From assembly GCA_038065915.1 (NCBI GenBank), contig JBBTPZ010000010.1, positions 1 to 21,976 on the forward strand: DNA of 21,976 nucleotides. The letters are read 5' to 3'. Below, in pieces: positions 6,693 to 12,221 of this stretch (position 1 is the first letter of the stretch; each line of letters opens with the position of its first letter). The position numbers were made by a program, and so were the translations under genes. Below the pieces are notes generated by a model. It made no database searches. It was given only the letters and a program-made list of their open reading frames with translations, and was not told the origin of the DNA. Source of the stretch: VMGX01 sp038065915 (GTDB taxonomy: Bacteria; Patescibacteriota; Minisyncoccia; Phycocordibacterales; 21-14-all-36-13).

Positions 6693-6733
6693 CACTAATT
6701 ATTTTTACAGCAAAGCTGAAAAAATAATAAGTG
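6693..6733. other. imperfect 19-bp hairpin between the repeat copies
   Basis: CACTAATTATTTTTACAGC / GCTGAAAAAATAATAAGTG with loop AAA; 17 of 19 positions pair. It fills half of the 83-bp spacer between the displaced tRNA-Arg 3' end and the next repeat copy. Confidence 0.7.
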
Positions 6734-6766
6734 TTCTCGACCCCGTCTCCCTCGCTTCGCTCAGTC

Positions 6767-6862
6767 CGACCTTCGATTTTCTCTCCCAGAGAATCACAGA
6801 TGATATAAAAATAGACATCAAAAAGATGTCCATTTTTAATCATGTGCCCTCGGGGGGAATCG
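6767..6862. repeat. 96-bp direct repeat, copy B (contains real tRNA-Arg 3' end)
   Basis: Identical to copy A once the N run is removed; the period without Ns is 179 bp. The right edge falls in the T-loop of the intact tRNA-Arg. Confidence 0.85.
6808..6837 (-). terminator. terminator of tRNA-Arg
   Basis: AAAATAGACATC - AAAAA - GATGTCCATTTTT, a 12-bp stem with one mismatch, 8 nt beyond the 3' end of the minus-strand tRNA; it can act in both directions. A second copy lies beside the N gap at 6629-6658. Confidence 0.75.
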
Positions 6863-6916
6863 AACCTCCATCTAGGGATTAGAAGTCCCTTGTTTTATCC
6901 ATTAAACTACGAGGAC
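6845..6916 (-). tRNA. tRNA-Arg(TCT)
   Basis: Minus strand: acceptor GTCCTCG pairs with CGAGGGC (one G-U), D-arm TAGTTTAATGGATAAAAC, anticodon stem AGGGA / TCCCT around loop CTTCTAA, giving anticodon TCT (Arg, AGA codons). The T-arm has GGTTCGATTCC and the discriminator is A. CCA is not encoded. The gene lies 8 nt downstream of a tRNA-Val 3' fragment and 167 nt downstream of the complete tRNA-Val, so the two may form one transcript. Confidence 0.95.
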
Positions 6917-6924
6917 ATTTCATT

Positions 6925-6944
6925 TTGTGGGCGATGGAGGATTC
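6925..6944 (-). repeat. displaced 3' end of tRNA-Val (20 bp)
   Basis: TTGTGGGCGATGGAGGATTC is identical to 7081-7100, the T-loop-to-acceptor end of the tRNA-Val gene. The identity stops in the T-loop: copy 1 continues TCCGAT, copy 2 continues GAACCC. Confidence 0.85.
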
Positions 6945-7080
6945 TCCGATTACATACGGCTGGTGATTTTCTCGTTTTGCTTGCCTGACGGCTTCACAAA
7001 ACATAGAAAATCCTTCGAATCCTCACACAAGCAAATAAATTTGCTTGTTCATCTACACATAAACCGCCTTTGGCGGTTTA
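6945..7080. other. 136-bp palindrome-rich insert between tRNA-Val and its displaced 3' end
   Basis: It contains three hairpins. GATTTTCT-c-GTTTTG pairs with CAAAAC-at-AGAAAATC (6967-7012). A 10-bp perfect stem ACAAGCAAAT / ATTTGCTTGT lies at 7027-7048. A 9-bp stem TAAACCGCC-TTT-GGCGGTTTA lies at 7060-7080, the last likely terminating tRNA-Val. In addition GAATCCTCAC at 7017-7026 is an inverted copy of part of the tRNA-Val T-arm, so the left part closes on itself as one large hairpin. A frame crossing it (VGDGGFEPPA) is only antisense tRNA. Confidence 0.65.
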
Positions 7081-7083
7081 TTG

Positions 7084-7157
7084 TGGGCGATGGAGGATTC
7101 GAACCCCCGGCCTTGATGGTGTAAACATCCTGCTCTGACCAACTGAGCTAATCGCCC
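7084..7157 (-). tRNA. tRNA-Val(TAC)
   Basis: Minus strand: acceptor GGGCGAT / ATCGCCC, D-arm TAGCTCAGTTGGTCAGAGC, anticodon stem GGATG / CATCA (one mismatch) around loop TTTACAC with anticodon TAC, T-arm GGGGGTTCGAATCCTCC, discriminator A, no encoded CCA. A 3'-end copy lies downstream at 6925-6944. Confidence 0.95.
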
Positions 7158-7251
7158 AAATATTATTTAATTTTTTCAAATTTGTTCTAATCTCAGCCCG
7201 AGGATGATCCGTCTCTGGCGGAAGCTGATTGCCCCTCACTCAAACAGTTTT

Positions 7252-7280
7252 ATATTATAATAAAAAATACGATTAAACAA
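7252..7280 (-). promoter_or_regulatory. possible promoter for tRNA-Val/tRNA-Arg
   Basis: On the minus strand TTGTTT (7280-7275), a 17-bp spacer and TAATAT (7257-7252), about 95 nt before the tRNA-Val 5' end. Confidence 0.4.
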
Positions 7281-7285
7281 CTTTG

Positions 7286-7294
7286 TGCTAATAT
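7286..7294 (+). promoter_or_regulatory. extended -10 promoter, leaderless mRNA likely
   Basis: TGCTAATAT is a TGn-extended -10. Its last base lies 7 nt before the ATG at 7301, which puts the expected transcription start at or next to the start codon. No clear -35 is seen. Confidence 0.5.
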
Positions 7295-7300
7295 AAATTT

Positions 7301-8047
7301 ATGATTTTAGACGAAGTAAAAATAATATACGAAGATGAAAATATTGTTGCAATAAATAAACCAAGCGGCTTCGTTGTTCATTATGATGGGAAAACAGACG
7401 AACCAAACTTGTGTGATTGGATTTTAAAAAAATATCCTCAAATTGAAAACATCGGAGAATCACTGAAACTTAATGACGGCAAGGAAATAAAAAGACCCGG
7501 GATTGTTCATCGTATAGACAGAGAAACATCGGGTGTCCTTTTGATTGTGAAAAATCAAAAAACATTTTTGAATTTAAAAAACCAATTCAAAAACAGAGAA
7601 ATTAAAAAAATATACAATGCATTTGTTTACGGAGAAATAAAAGAAAGTCATGGAATAATAAATAAACCAATCGGGAAAAGTAGAAAAGATTTTAGACAAC
7701 GGTCTGCGTCTGATAAAGCAAGAGGGGAATTAAGAGACGCGATAACGGAATATAAAGTTTTAAAGAAAAACTCCTCAACAAAGCTCGGAGCAGGCAAGGA
7801 TTTTTCTTTTGTAGAAATTAGTCCTAAAACAGGAAGAACGCACCAAATTCGTGTTCACTTTAAATTGATAAACCACCCAATTGTTTGTGATAAATTGTAT
7901 TCGGGCAAAAGAGAATGCGCACTCGGTTTTGAGCGTTTGGCACTGCACGCGTTTTCTGTTGAATTTAAAAACACGAACGGAATTATTTTAAGGATAGAAG
8001 CGCCACTACCAAATGATTTTAAAAGAGCATTGGCATTTTTAAAATAA
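7301..8047 (+). CDS. RluA-family pseudouridine synthase
   Basis: A 248-aa enzyme converting specific uridines of rRNA or tRNA to pseudouridine. Visible: IIYEDENIVAINKPSGFVVH (about residues 8-27, the KP.G.vvH motif), then IVHRIDRETSGVLLIVKN (67-85) with the catalytic aspartate D73 in HRIDRETSG, KKIYNAFVYGEI (about 105-116), SPKTGRTHQIRVHF (about 173-186), HPIVCDKLY and RLALHAF. All RluA signature blocks are present. The usual N-terminal S4 domain is absent; the protein starts directly at the catalytic fold. The specificity (RluD-like 23S or RluA/C-like) cannot be read from the sequence. No Shine-Dalgarno; an extended -10 lies next to the ATG. Confidence 0.93.
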   Translation: MILDEVKIIYEDENIVAINKPSGFVVHYDGKTDEPNLCDWILKKYPQIENIGESLKLNDGKEIKRPGIVHRIDRETSGVLLIVKNQKTFLNLKNQFKNREIKKIYNAFVYGEIKESHGIINKPIGKSRKDFRQRSASDKARGELRDAITEYKVLKKNSSTKLGAGKDFSFVEISPKTGRTHQIRVHFKLINHPIVCDKLYSGKRECALGFERLALHAFSVEFKNTNGIILRIEAPLPNDFKRALAFLK

Positions 8048-8061
8048 AAAATATTAAAATA

Positions 8062-8090
8062 TTGCGGTAATTCGCTGTCTGTGTTAAATT
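8062..8090 (+). promoter_or_regulatory. promoter of rplS
   Basis: TTGCGG (8062-8067), 17-bp spacer, TAAATT (8085-8090) preceded by TGT, giving a TGn extension. The rplS ATG is 11 nt after the -10, so the leader would be about 4 nt. Confidence 0.45.
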
Positions 8091-8100
8091 ATTCTCCATT

Positions 8101-8637
8101 ATGGCCACAAAATTACCAACAAAATCAAATATAAGAATCTCTCCGGTAAACATGGAAGAAAGAAAAAATCTAGGTATTAAATCAGGCGACACAATTCGTG
8201 TCTGGCAAAAAATCCAAGATAAAGGAAAAACAAGAGTTCAGGCATTTGAAGGGATTGTTCTTGCGAAAAAACATGGAAATGAAGCCGGAGCTACTTTTAC
8301 AATAAGAAGAGTTTTAGACGGAGTCGGTGTTGAAAAAATTTTCCCACTATATTCTCCGGTTATAGACAAAATTGAAATAACAAAAAGAGCAAAAGTAAGA
8401 AGAGCAAAACTTTATTACATAAGGGACAAAGCGTCAAAGGAAATTAAAAAACAGATGAGAAAAGCAAAAATGGTAGATATTTCTACACTAAGCGGGATAG
8501 ACGAAAAGAGAAAGGAGGATGAAAAAAAGAAAAAAGATTTGGCCGATGAAGAAAACAAGAAAATTTTGAAAGAACAAGAAAATCAATCTATAGAAACAGA
8601 AGAAACAAAAAAGGAAGAACAAAAAAAAGAGGAATAA
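8101..8637 (+). CDS. rplS: ribosomal protein L19 with long charged C-terminal tail
   Basis: Residues 1-115 are a normal L19: SGDTIRVWQKI (about 28-38), RVQAFEGIVLAKKHG (45-59), ATFTIRRVLDGVGVEKIFPLYSPVIDKIEI (64-93), AKVRRAKLYYIRD (97-109). L19 sits at the 30S-50S interface. Bacterial L19 is usually about 115 aa; here a further 60 residues follow, almost all Lys, Glu, Asp, Gln and Asn (KRKEDEKKKKDLADEENKK and so on), predicted helical or disordered. Similar tails occur on some CPR ribosomal proteins. The last codons overlap the terminator at 8622. No Shine-Dalgarno. Confidence 0.95.
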   Translation: MATKLPTKSNIRISPVNMEERKNLGIKSGDTIRVWQKIQDKGKTRVQAFEGIVLAKKHGNEAGATFTIRRVLDGVGVEKIFPLYSPVIDKIEITKRAKVRRAKLYYIRDKASKEIKKQMRKAKMVDISTLSGIDEKRKEDEKKKKDLADEENKKILKEQENQSIETEETKKEEQKKEE

Positions 8638-8651
8638 ATTCTTCTTTTTTT
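8622..8651 (+). terminator. bidirectional terminator overlapping rplS stop
   Basis: AAAAAAAGAGGAAT / ATTCTTCTTTTTTT form a 14-bp inverted repeat with one G-U pair. The rplS TAA (8635-8637) lies in its centre. On the opposite strand it follows tRNA-Leu, so it can serve both convergent units. Confidence 0.75.
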
Positions 8652-8661
8652 GTTTGATTTG

Positions 8662-8742
8662 TGCCCGGAGCGGGATTTGAACCCGCACGCTCATAGAGCC
8701 ACGGCCCTCAACCGTGTGTGTATACCATTCCACCACCCGGGC
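8662..8742 (-). tRNA. tRNA-Leu(GAG)
   Basis: Minus strand: acceptor GCCCGGG / CCGGGC, D-arm GTGGTGGAATGGTATACAC, anticodon stem CACGG / CCGTG with loop TTGAGGG (anticodon GAG, reading CUU/CUC), a class II variable arm (GGCTCTATGAGCGT), T-arm GCGGGTTCAAATCCCGC, discriminator A. CCA is not encoded. Confidence 0.95.
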
Positions 8743-8783
8743 GTTTGTTTTATTATGCCAGAGTATAAATTATTTTCAAAAAT

Positions 8784-8810
8784 TTGTTATTGCTCTTATT
8801 CTAATATAAA
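8784..8810 (+). promoter_or_regulatory. possible promoter of tRNA-His
   Basis: TTGTTA (8784-8789), 15-bp spacer, TATAAA (8805-8810); the expected start would be a few bases before the tRNA at 8822. Confidence 0.4.
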
Positions 8811-8821
8811 ATGTTTTGCAT

Positions 8822-8896
8822 GGTGGCTATAGTTTAGTGGTAAAACTTCGGTTTGTGGAACCGATATCGAGAGTTCGATTCTCTCTAGCCACCCCA
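8822..8896 (+). tRNA. tRNA-His(GTG)
   Basis: G-1 at 8822 pairs with C73 at 8893, the histidine tRNA identity pair. Acceptor GTGGCTA / TAGCCAC, D-arm TAGTTTAGTGGTAAAAC, anticodon stem TCGGT / ACCGA with loop TTGTGGA (anticodon GTG), T-arm GAGAGTTCGATTCTCTC. The next three bases are CCA (8894-8896), unlike the other complete tRNAs here, possibly by chance. The ATG of the SMR-like frame begins 2 nt later. Confidence 0.96.
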
Positions 8897-8897
8897 A

Positions 8898-9218
8898 ATG
8901 ACCTGAATAATACCACTAATAATTCTTATAGTTTTTGAACTAATTGCAGATGTTTTTGCTAAAGAATGGTCTCTTGGGAACCGTTCCTTTTTCTTTGCAA
9001 TTCTTGCTCTTTTTTCTTATCTTTTAGCTAATTCCTCTTGGCTCGTAGCTCTTAAATATGGTTCTGGTTTAGCTCGCGGTGCGGTTGTTTTTTCAATAGC
9101 TTCTGCAATATTAGCAGTGTTTATAGGACTAGTTTTTTATAAAGAATCATTAACCACGATTCAGACAGTGGGTGTTTTTATAGGATTAATTTCTCTCATT
9201 TTAATTTTTTGGGAATGA
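8898..9218 (+). pseudogene. SMR/DMT-type small multidrug transporter, TGA at codon 3
   Basis: The frame ATG ACC TGA, then ATA ATA CCA and on to a TGA at 9216-9218, is open for 103 codons after the early stop. The protein reads IIPLIILIVFELIADVFAKEW, SLGNRSFFFAILALFSYLLA, NSSWLVALKYGSGLARGAVV and FIGLVFYKESLTTIQTVGVF with a hydrophobic end at LIFWE. This gives four hydrophobic helices and the FE..AD.F.K.W helix 1 and F..E......G..IGL. helix 4 of small multidrug resistance-like proteins. The expected third residue is Trp (TGG), so TGA looks like a one-base nonsense mutation. No other ATG, GTG or TTG lies early in frame; ATA/ATT would be needed for a downstream start. TGA ends other genes here, so general recoding is unlikely. 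Confidence 0.75.
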
Positions 9219-9250
9219 AAAACCTCTGGGAGAGGTTTTTCATTCATTTT
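9213..9250 (+). terminator. terminator, CTC-TGGGA-GAG type
   Basis: A 14-bp perfect stem GAATGAAAAACCTC / GAGGTTTTTCATTC with loop TGGGA, then ATTTTTG. It overlaps the stop of the SMR-like frame. Confidence 0.85.
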
Positions 9251-9485
9251 TGTTTTTTAAAAAAATGATTTTGTATTATAATTTAAACATATAAGAAATA
9301 AAATAAAAAAAATGGAAAATCTTCAACTTTTGTCTATAATTTTGAACTCGCAATTGATATTATAGCCACATTGACCGCCCTAAAAGGACATAAATATTTT
9401 TAAATGTTAAATTCCGCCTATGGCGGAATTTAACATTTAAAAACTCTGTTGGTGGTTTCGTTTTTGATTTGGTAAACTTCATTAT
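9251..9485. other. intergenic region before the PAP2 gene
   Basis: No convincing gene. It holds a -10-like TATAAT at 9277-9282 without a good -35, a 17-codon frame from 9312 that resembles nothing known, and the long hairpin at 9399-9441 listed separately. Confidence 0.5.
9399..9441. other. 20-bp perfect hairpin 44 nt before PAP2 start
   Basis: Arms 9399-9418 and 9422-9441 are fully complementary (TTTAAATGTTAAATTCCGCC and its complement) with loop TAT. The top CCGCC-TAT-GGCGG resembles the CCGCC-TTT-GGCGG hairpin at 7060-7080. No T run follows, so it is not a typical terminator. Confidence 0.8.
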
Positions 9486-10985
9486 GTGAAAAAGATATCA
9501 AAAGCAATTGAATTTATAGCGAAAATTTTTTTTGACCTACCTTTTGTGAGTAAATGGATGAACAAACACCCGCGGGTATATCAGCAGCTTAAAGAACGAC
9601 TGACGACAAAAAAATTTACAGGCCTCTCTCTTACCATTTTGGTGGCTGTTTTTTTGTACACCCTTTTTTTATTAATCGGTGTAACCCAAGATTATCTCGT
9701 AAATAATTCTTTGGTGTTGGCGGATATACGAATCACAAATCTTTTATATATTTTTCGCAACGATACACTTCTTCATATTTTTTATTTTATAACTTTATTT
9801 GCCGAATCACTCGTTATTATTTTTCTTTCTGTAATACTAAGTTTATTTTTATGGACTCACAAACAACGAATATATATATTTTCTCTATGGCTCGCTCTCG
9901 CTATTGGAGAAGGTCTGACTTTTCTTGGCAAATATATTTTCCACAGAGAACGACCGGATATTTTTTTAAGAACCATAACCGAGGACTCTTTTTCATTTCC
10001 AAGCGGACATGCCACGGCCGTAGTTCTTTTTTACGGTTTTTTATTTTATCTCATCATTCGGAGCTACACGTCTCTAAAAGTGCGAACAATAATATTCTCA
10101 TCTCTGGTCTTATTTGTAGTATTAGTTGATTTGAGTCGTCTTTATCTTGGTGTCCATTATCTTAGTGATGTGATAGCAGGTAATCTTATTGGACTCACGG
10201 CTTTGATTTTATCAATTGGAATAACAGAATGGTTTATTGAAAAAAAACCGAAGATGGTTCCAAACAAAACCAAATCATTTCAAATTCCAATAATATTATT
10301 GATTGCAATAATTTCTGTTTTTGTTGTTTATTTTTTTTCTAATTCTCCTGTGAATAAAAATAAACCAATGGTGATTCAAAAAATAAAAATAGAAAATGTT
10401 TTATCTTTATTTAGTGATAAAAAATTATCTCATTTTACGGAAACCATAACGGGGAAAACTCAAGAGCCGATTAATTTAATCATTATTTCACCAGAATCAT
10501 GTTTTGTGCAGAACATAGTTTTTGCAAATTGGGTTTTGGCCGAAGGCATATCATTAAACTCTACCGAACGTCTTGCTAAAACGGCTATACTAAATCAAAC
10601 ATACTCAACCGCTCCGATGACACCTTCATTTTATGGCGCGGAACCAAATGATTATGGTTTTGAAAAACAAACCGATAAAAATTCAGTAAGAGCGCGTCAC
10701 CATACCCGTTTTTGGAAAACTACATATGAAACTCCGCTCGGTGTATTGTATGTTGGAACTGCGAGTTTAGACACGGGACTCAAGTGGGGTATTACACACG
10801 CCATTGCTCCAGACATTGATACAGAAAGAGATTTATTTGTGTCTGACACGCAGAAAGCAGGAGTTGTTACAGAAGAAAAACTTATACCGTTCGTTTCTCC
10901 AACGCTAGGAAAAAATTTTTCTGGCGACCAATTTTTTACTAACGGCAAGGCGGGATTCATCGTTTTTTCTTCTTGTGAAAAGTGA
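9486..10985 (+). CDS. PAP2-family membrane phosphatase fused to LssY C-terminal domain
   Basis: A 499-aa protein. Residues 45-265 form the PAP2 domain with six hydrophobic helices and all three active-site motifs: K149-x6-R156-P157 (KYIFHRERP), P172-S173-G174-H175, and S217-R218-x5-H224-x3-D228 (SRLYLGVHYLSD). Such enzymes remove phosphate from lipid pyrophosphates such as undecaprenyl-PP or from phosphatidic acid at the outer membrane face. A last helix (about 266-295) leads to a C-terminal domain (about 300-495) with NWVLAEG near 358 and RARHHTRFW at 402-410, the LssY_C family, of unknown function. The start is GTG at 9486, since ATG at 9484 meets TGA at once. The N-terminal LPFVSKWMNKHPRVYQQLKE belongs to this family, which supports the GTG over the later Met25. 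Confidence 0.9.
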   Translation: MKKISKAIEFIAKIFFDLPFVSKWMNKHPRVYQQLKERLTTKKFTGLSLTILVAVFLYTLFLLIGVTQDYLVNNSLVLADIRITNLLYIFRNDTLLHIFYFITLFAESLVIIFLSVILSLFLWTHKQRIYIFSLWLALAIGEGLTFLGKYIFHRERPDIFLRTITEDSFSFPSGHATAVVLFYGFLFYLIIRSYTSLKVRTIIFSSLVLFVVLVDLSRLYLGVHYLSDVIAGNLIGLTALILSIGITEWFIEKKPKMVPNKTKSFQIPIILLIAIISVFVVYFFSNSPVNKNKPMVIQKIKIENVLSLFSDKKLSHFTETITGKTQEPINLIIISPESCFVQNIVFANWVLAEGISLNSTERLAKTAILNQTYSTAPMTPSFYGAEPNDYGFEKQTDKNSVRARHHTRFWKTTYETPLGVLYVGTASLDTGLKWGITHAIAPDIDTERDLFVSDTQKAGVVTEEKLIPFVSPTLGKNFSGDQFFTNGKAGFIVFSSCEK

Positions 10986-11008
10986 AATAATATTTTTTCT
11001 TTCTCGCC

Positions 11009-11017
11009 TGGTATACT
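11009..11017 (+). promoter_or_regulatory. extended -10 promoter
   Basis: TGGTATACT is a TGn-extended -10 whose last base is 9 nt before the ATG at 11026; a leaderless or near-leaderless mRNA is expected. It lies just after the PAP2 stop, so the next gene has its own promoter. Confidence 0.5.
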
Positions 11018-11025
11018 TTTGTTGT

Positions 11026-11730
11026 ATGAAAAAACCATACTTAAAAAAATTTGGAGTTATAAAAAATATAACGATTTGGATTGTAAACGGAAAATATATC
11101 CGCGAAAATTTTGATGAAGAATTTACAAATTTTGGACAACATTATTTTTTTCATTTTATTCCGACAAACGAATTTTGGATTGACAAAGAAAATAGTCCCG
11201 GAGAAGAAGAGTTTTTTATTCACCATCTTTTTGTTGAGTGGCGACTTATGCGACGCGGTATGAAATATAAAACAGCACTTGCACACGCTGATAGGTCTGA
11301 GCGCGCGGAGAGAATGAAGTCAGACACAGTTAAAGGGCTCAAACCTTTTCTTACAAACACAAAACTTATAAAGCGCATTCACAAGAAACAGATTGCATCA
11401 TATAAAAACGGATTACAGATATGGCTTGTGCGCGGAAATCTCGTACGCGATTTTTATTTTATTGATTTTACTGAAGGCGGACATGACAATGTGTATTCAT
11501 TTATTCCGAAAGATGAAGTTTGGATTGACGATGACCTTTCTCCACAAGAACGACGATTTGTTCTTCTTCATGAGGTTCACGAACGACGCTTAATGGCAAG
11601 TGGTTGGTTATATTCAAAAGCACACAGATCGGCTAACAAAATTGAGTTTGTGTGTAGAAATCATCCCTTTTTACTTGCAAAAAAACTTCATGAGGAATTT
11701 AAATCAAAAACTTCTGGGAGAGGTTTTTGA
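11026..11730 (+). CDS. two-repeat protein with HExHE motif, putative metal-dependent hydrolase
   Basis: 234 aa built from two related halves. Half 1 (about residues 15-95): ITIWIVNGKYIRENF, FHFIPTNEFWIDKENSPGEEEFFIHHLFVEWRLMRRG, LAHADRSE. Half 2 (about 119-195): LQIWLVRGNLVRDFY, YSFIPKDEVWIDDDLSPQERRFVLLHEVHERRLMASG, KAHRSANKIE. The shared pattern is IW.V.G..VR, FIP..E.WID...SP.E..F, ..E.RLM..G and AH..A. Half 2 keeps H162-E163-x-H165-E166 plus H180, a zincin-like metal-site arrangement; half 1 has H66-H67 and E71 instead and looks catalytically decayed. No named family is assigned. The frame is open upstream to 10975, but ATG at 11026 fits the promoter. The last codons lie inside the terminator stem. 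Confidence 0.7.
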   Translation: MKKPYLKKFGVIKNITIWIVNGKYIRENFDEEFTNFGQHYFFHFIPTNEFWIDKENSPGEEEFFIHHLFVEWRLMRRGMKYKTALAHADRSERAERMKSDTVKGLKPFLTNTKLIKRIHKKQIASYKNGLQIWLVRGNLVRDFYFIDFTEGGHDNVYSFIPKDEVWIDDDLSPQERRFVLLHEVHERRLMASGWLYSKAHRSANKIEFVCRNHPFLLAKKLHEEFKSKTSGRGF

Positions 11731-11738
11731 TCCATAAT
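11703..11738 (+). terminator. terminator, CTC-TGGGA-GAG type with CCATAAT tail
   Basis: A 12-bp stem ATCAAAAACTTC / GAGGTTTTTGAT (one imperfect pair), loop TGGGA, then CCATAATGTTTTG. The stop codon TGA (11728-11730) lies in the right arm. Confidence 0.75.
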
Positions 11739-11837
11739 GTTTTGAGCTTTTTAATCCCTTTTGCATATCCACTTGTGTATAAATGTAAATATATGATATA
11801 GTGCTGTGTATTATAAAGTTATTAATAGAAAAGTAAT

Positions 11838-11999
11838 ATGAACAAAACACTAACGACGGTGATTGTTGTAATAGTTGTGTTGATACTTGGATGGTATTTG
11901 TTTGCTTCTAAAAAAACAACTACAACACCTTCCGACGTAACAACAGGAACAGCAACAACAGAGGAAGTTGCAACTACTACACCAGCTGTAACACAGTAA
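11838..11999 (+). CDS. 53-aa membrane-anchored Thr-rich peptide
   Basis: An ATG-TAA frame: MNKTLTTVIVVIVVLILGWYLF forms one hydrophobic helix (about 6-22), then ASKK and a tail of mostly Thr, Ala and Val (TTTTPSDVTTG, TTEEVATTTPAVTQ). The topology suggests a membrane-tethered extracellular low-complexity tail. It is closed by its own terminator at 12016-12044, which supports expression as a single-gene unit. A -10-like GATATA lies at 11795-11800 behind TTGTGT (11773), weak. Similar short helix-plus-Thr/Pro-tail proteins are common in CPR genomes; no function is known. Confidence 0.6.
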   Translation: MNKTLTTVIVVIVVLILGWYLFASKKTTTTPSDVTTGTATTEEVATTTPAVTQ

Positions 12000-12015
12000 T
12001 TTTGGTTAAGAATGC

Positions 12016-12048
12016 AAAAAAGTGGAGTAACGCTCCGCTTTTTTGTTT
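12016..12048 (+). terminator. intrinsic terminator
   Basis: A 12-bp stem AAAAAAGTGGAG / CTCCGCTTTTTT (one G-U), 5-nt loop, then GTTTTG, 16 nt after the stop of the 53-aa gene. Confidence 0.85.
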
Positions 12049-12105
12049 TGGCAAAGAAAAGGTATACAATATTGTTATTAAAATTTATAAGTTTAATAGT
12101 TCACC

Positions 12106-12206
12106 TAGCACCACTTTTGTATTTTTGTAAAGAATTTTAAGATTAAAAAATTTGAAGAAATTTTTTATCTCAAAAATTCAAAAACAAAAACATAGAAGCG
12201 GTGCTG
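12106..12206. other. ~100-nt imperfect hairpin before the SIMPL gene
   Basis: AGCACC (12107-12112) pairs with GGTGCT (12200-12205). Further in, the left strand ACTTTTGTATTTTTG and the right strand CAAAAACATAGAAGC pair imperfectly. The tip AGATTAAAAAATTT-GAAG-AAATTTTTTATCT is an almost perfect 13-bp stem. The right foot ends 16 nt before the SIMPL ATG. Confidence 0.65.
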
Positions 12207-12221
12207 GATAAAAAAATAATT

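Noticed and set aside
6391..6727. Frames running through the N gap
   Set aside because: They consist mostly of unknown residues and lie on repeat, terminator and tRNA fragments.
6927..7124. 65-aa frame ending in VGDGGFEPPALMV
   Set aside because: It is the antisense translation of tRNA-Val and its displaced 3' end, a well-known spurious ORF type.
8488..8736. 82-aa minus-strand frame over rplS tail and tRNA-Leu
   Set aside because: It is the complement of the Lys/Glu-rich rplS tail (giving a Phe/Leu-rich frame) and of tRNA-Leu.
8977..9005. Similarity between the SMR-like gene (GNRSFFF) and the orphan C-terminus (GNRSFFRN)
   Set aside because: Only about 20 bp agree and the protein contexts differ (a membrane helix against a soluble end); most likely chance.
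8898..9218. TGA recoded as an amino acid throughout the genome
   Set aside because: Several genes with clear ends (9486, 11026 and 14589 genes) stop at TGA and no conserved gene has an internal TGA.
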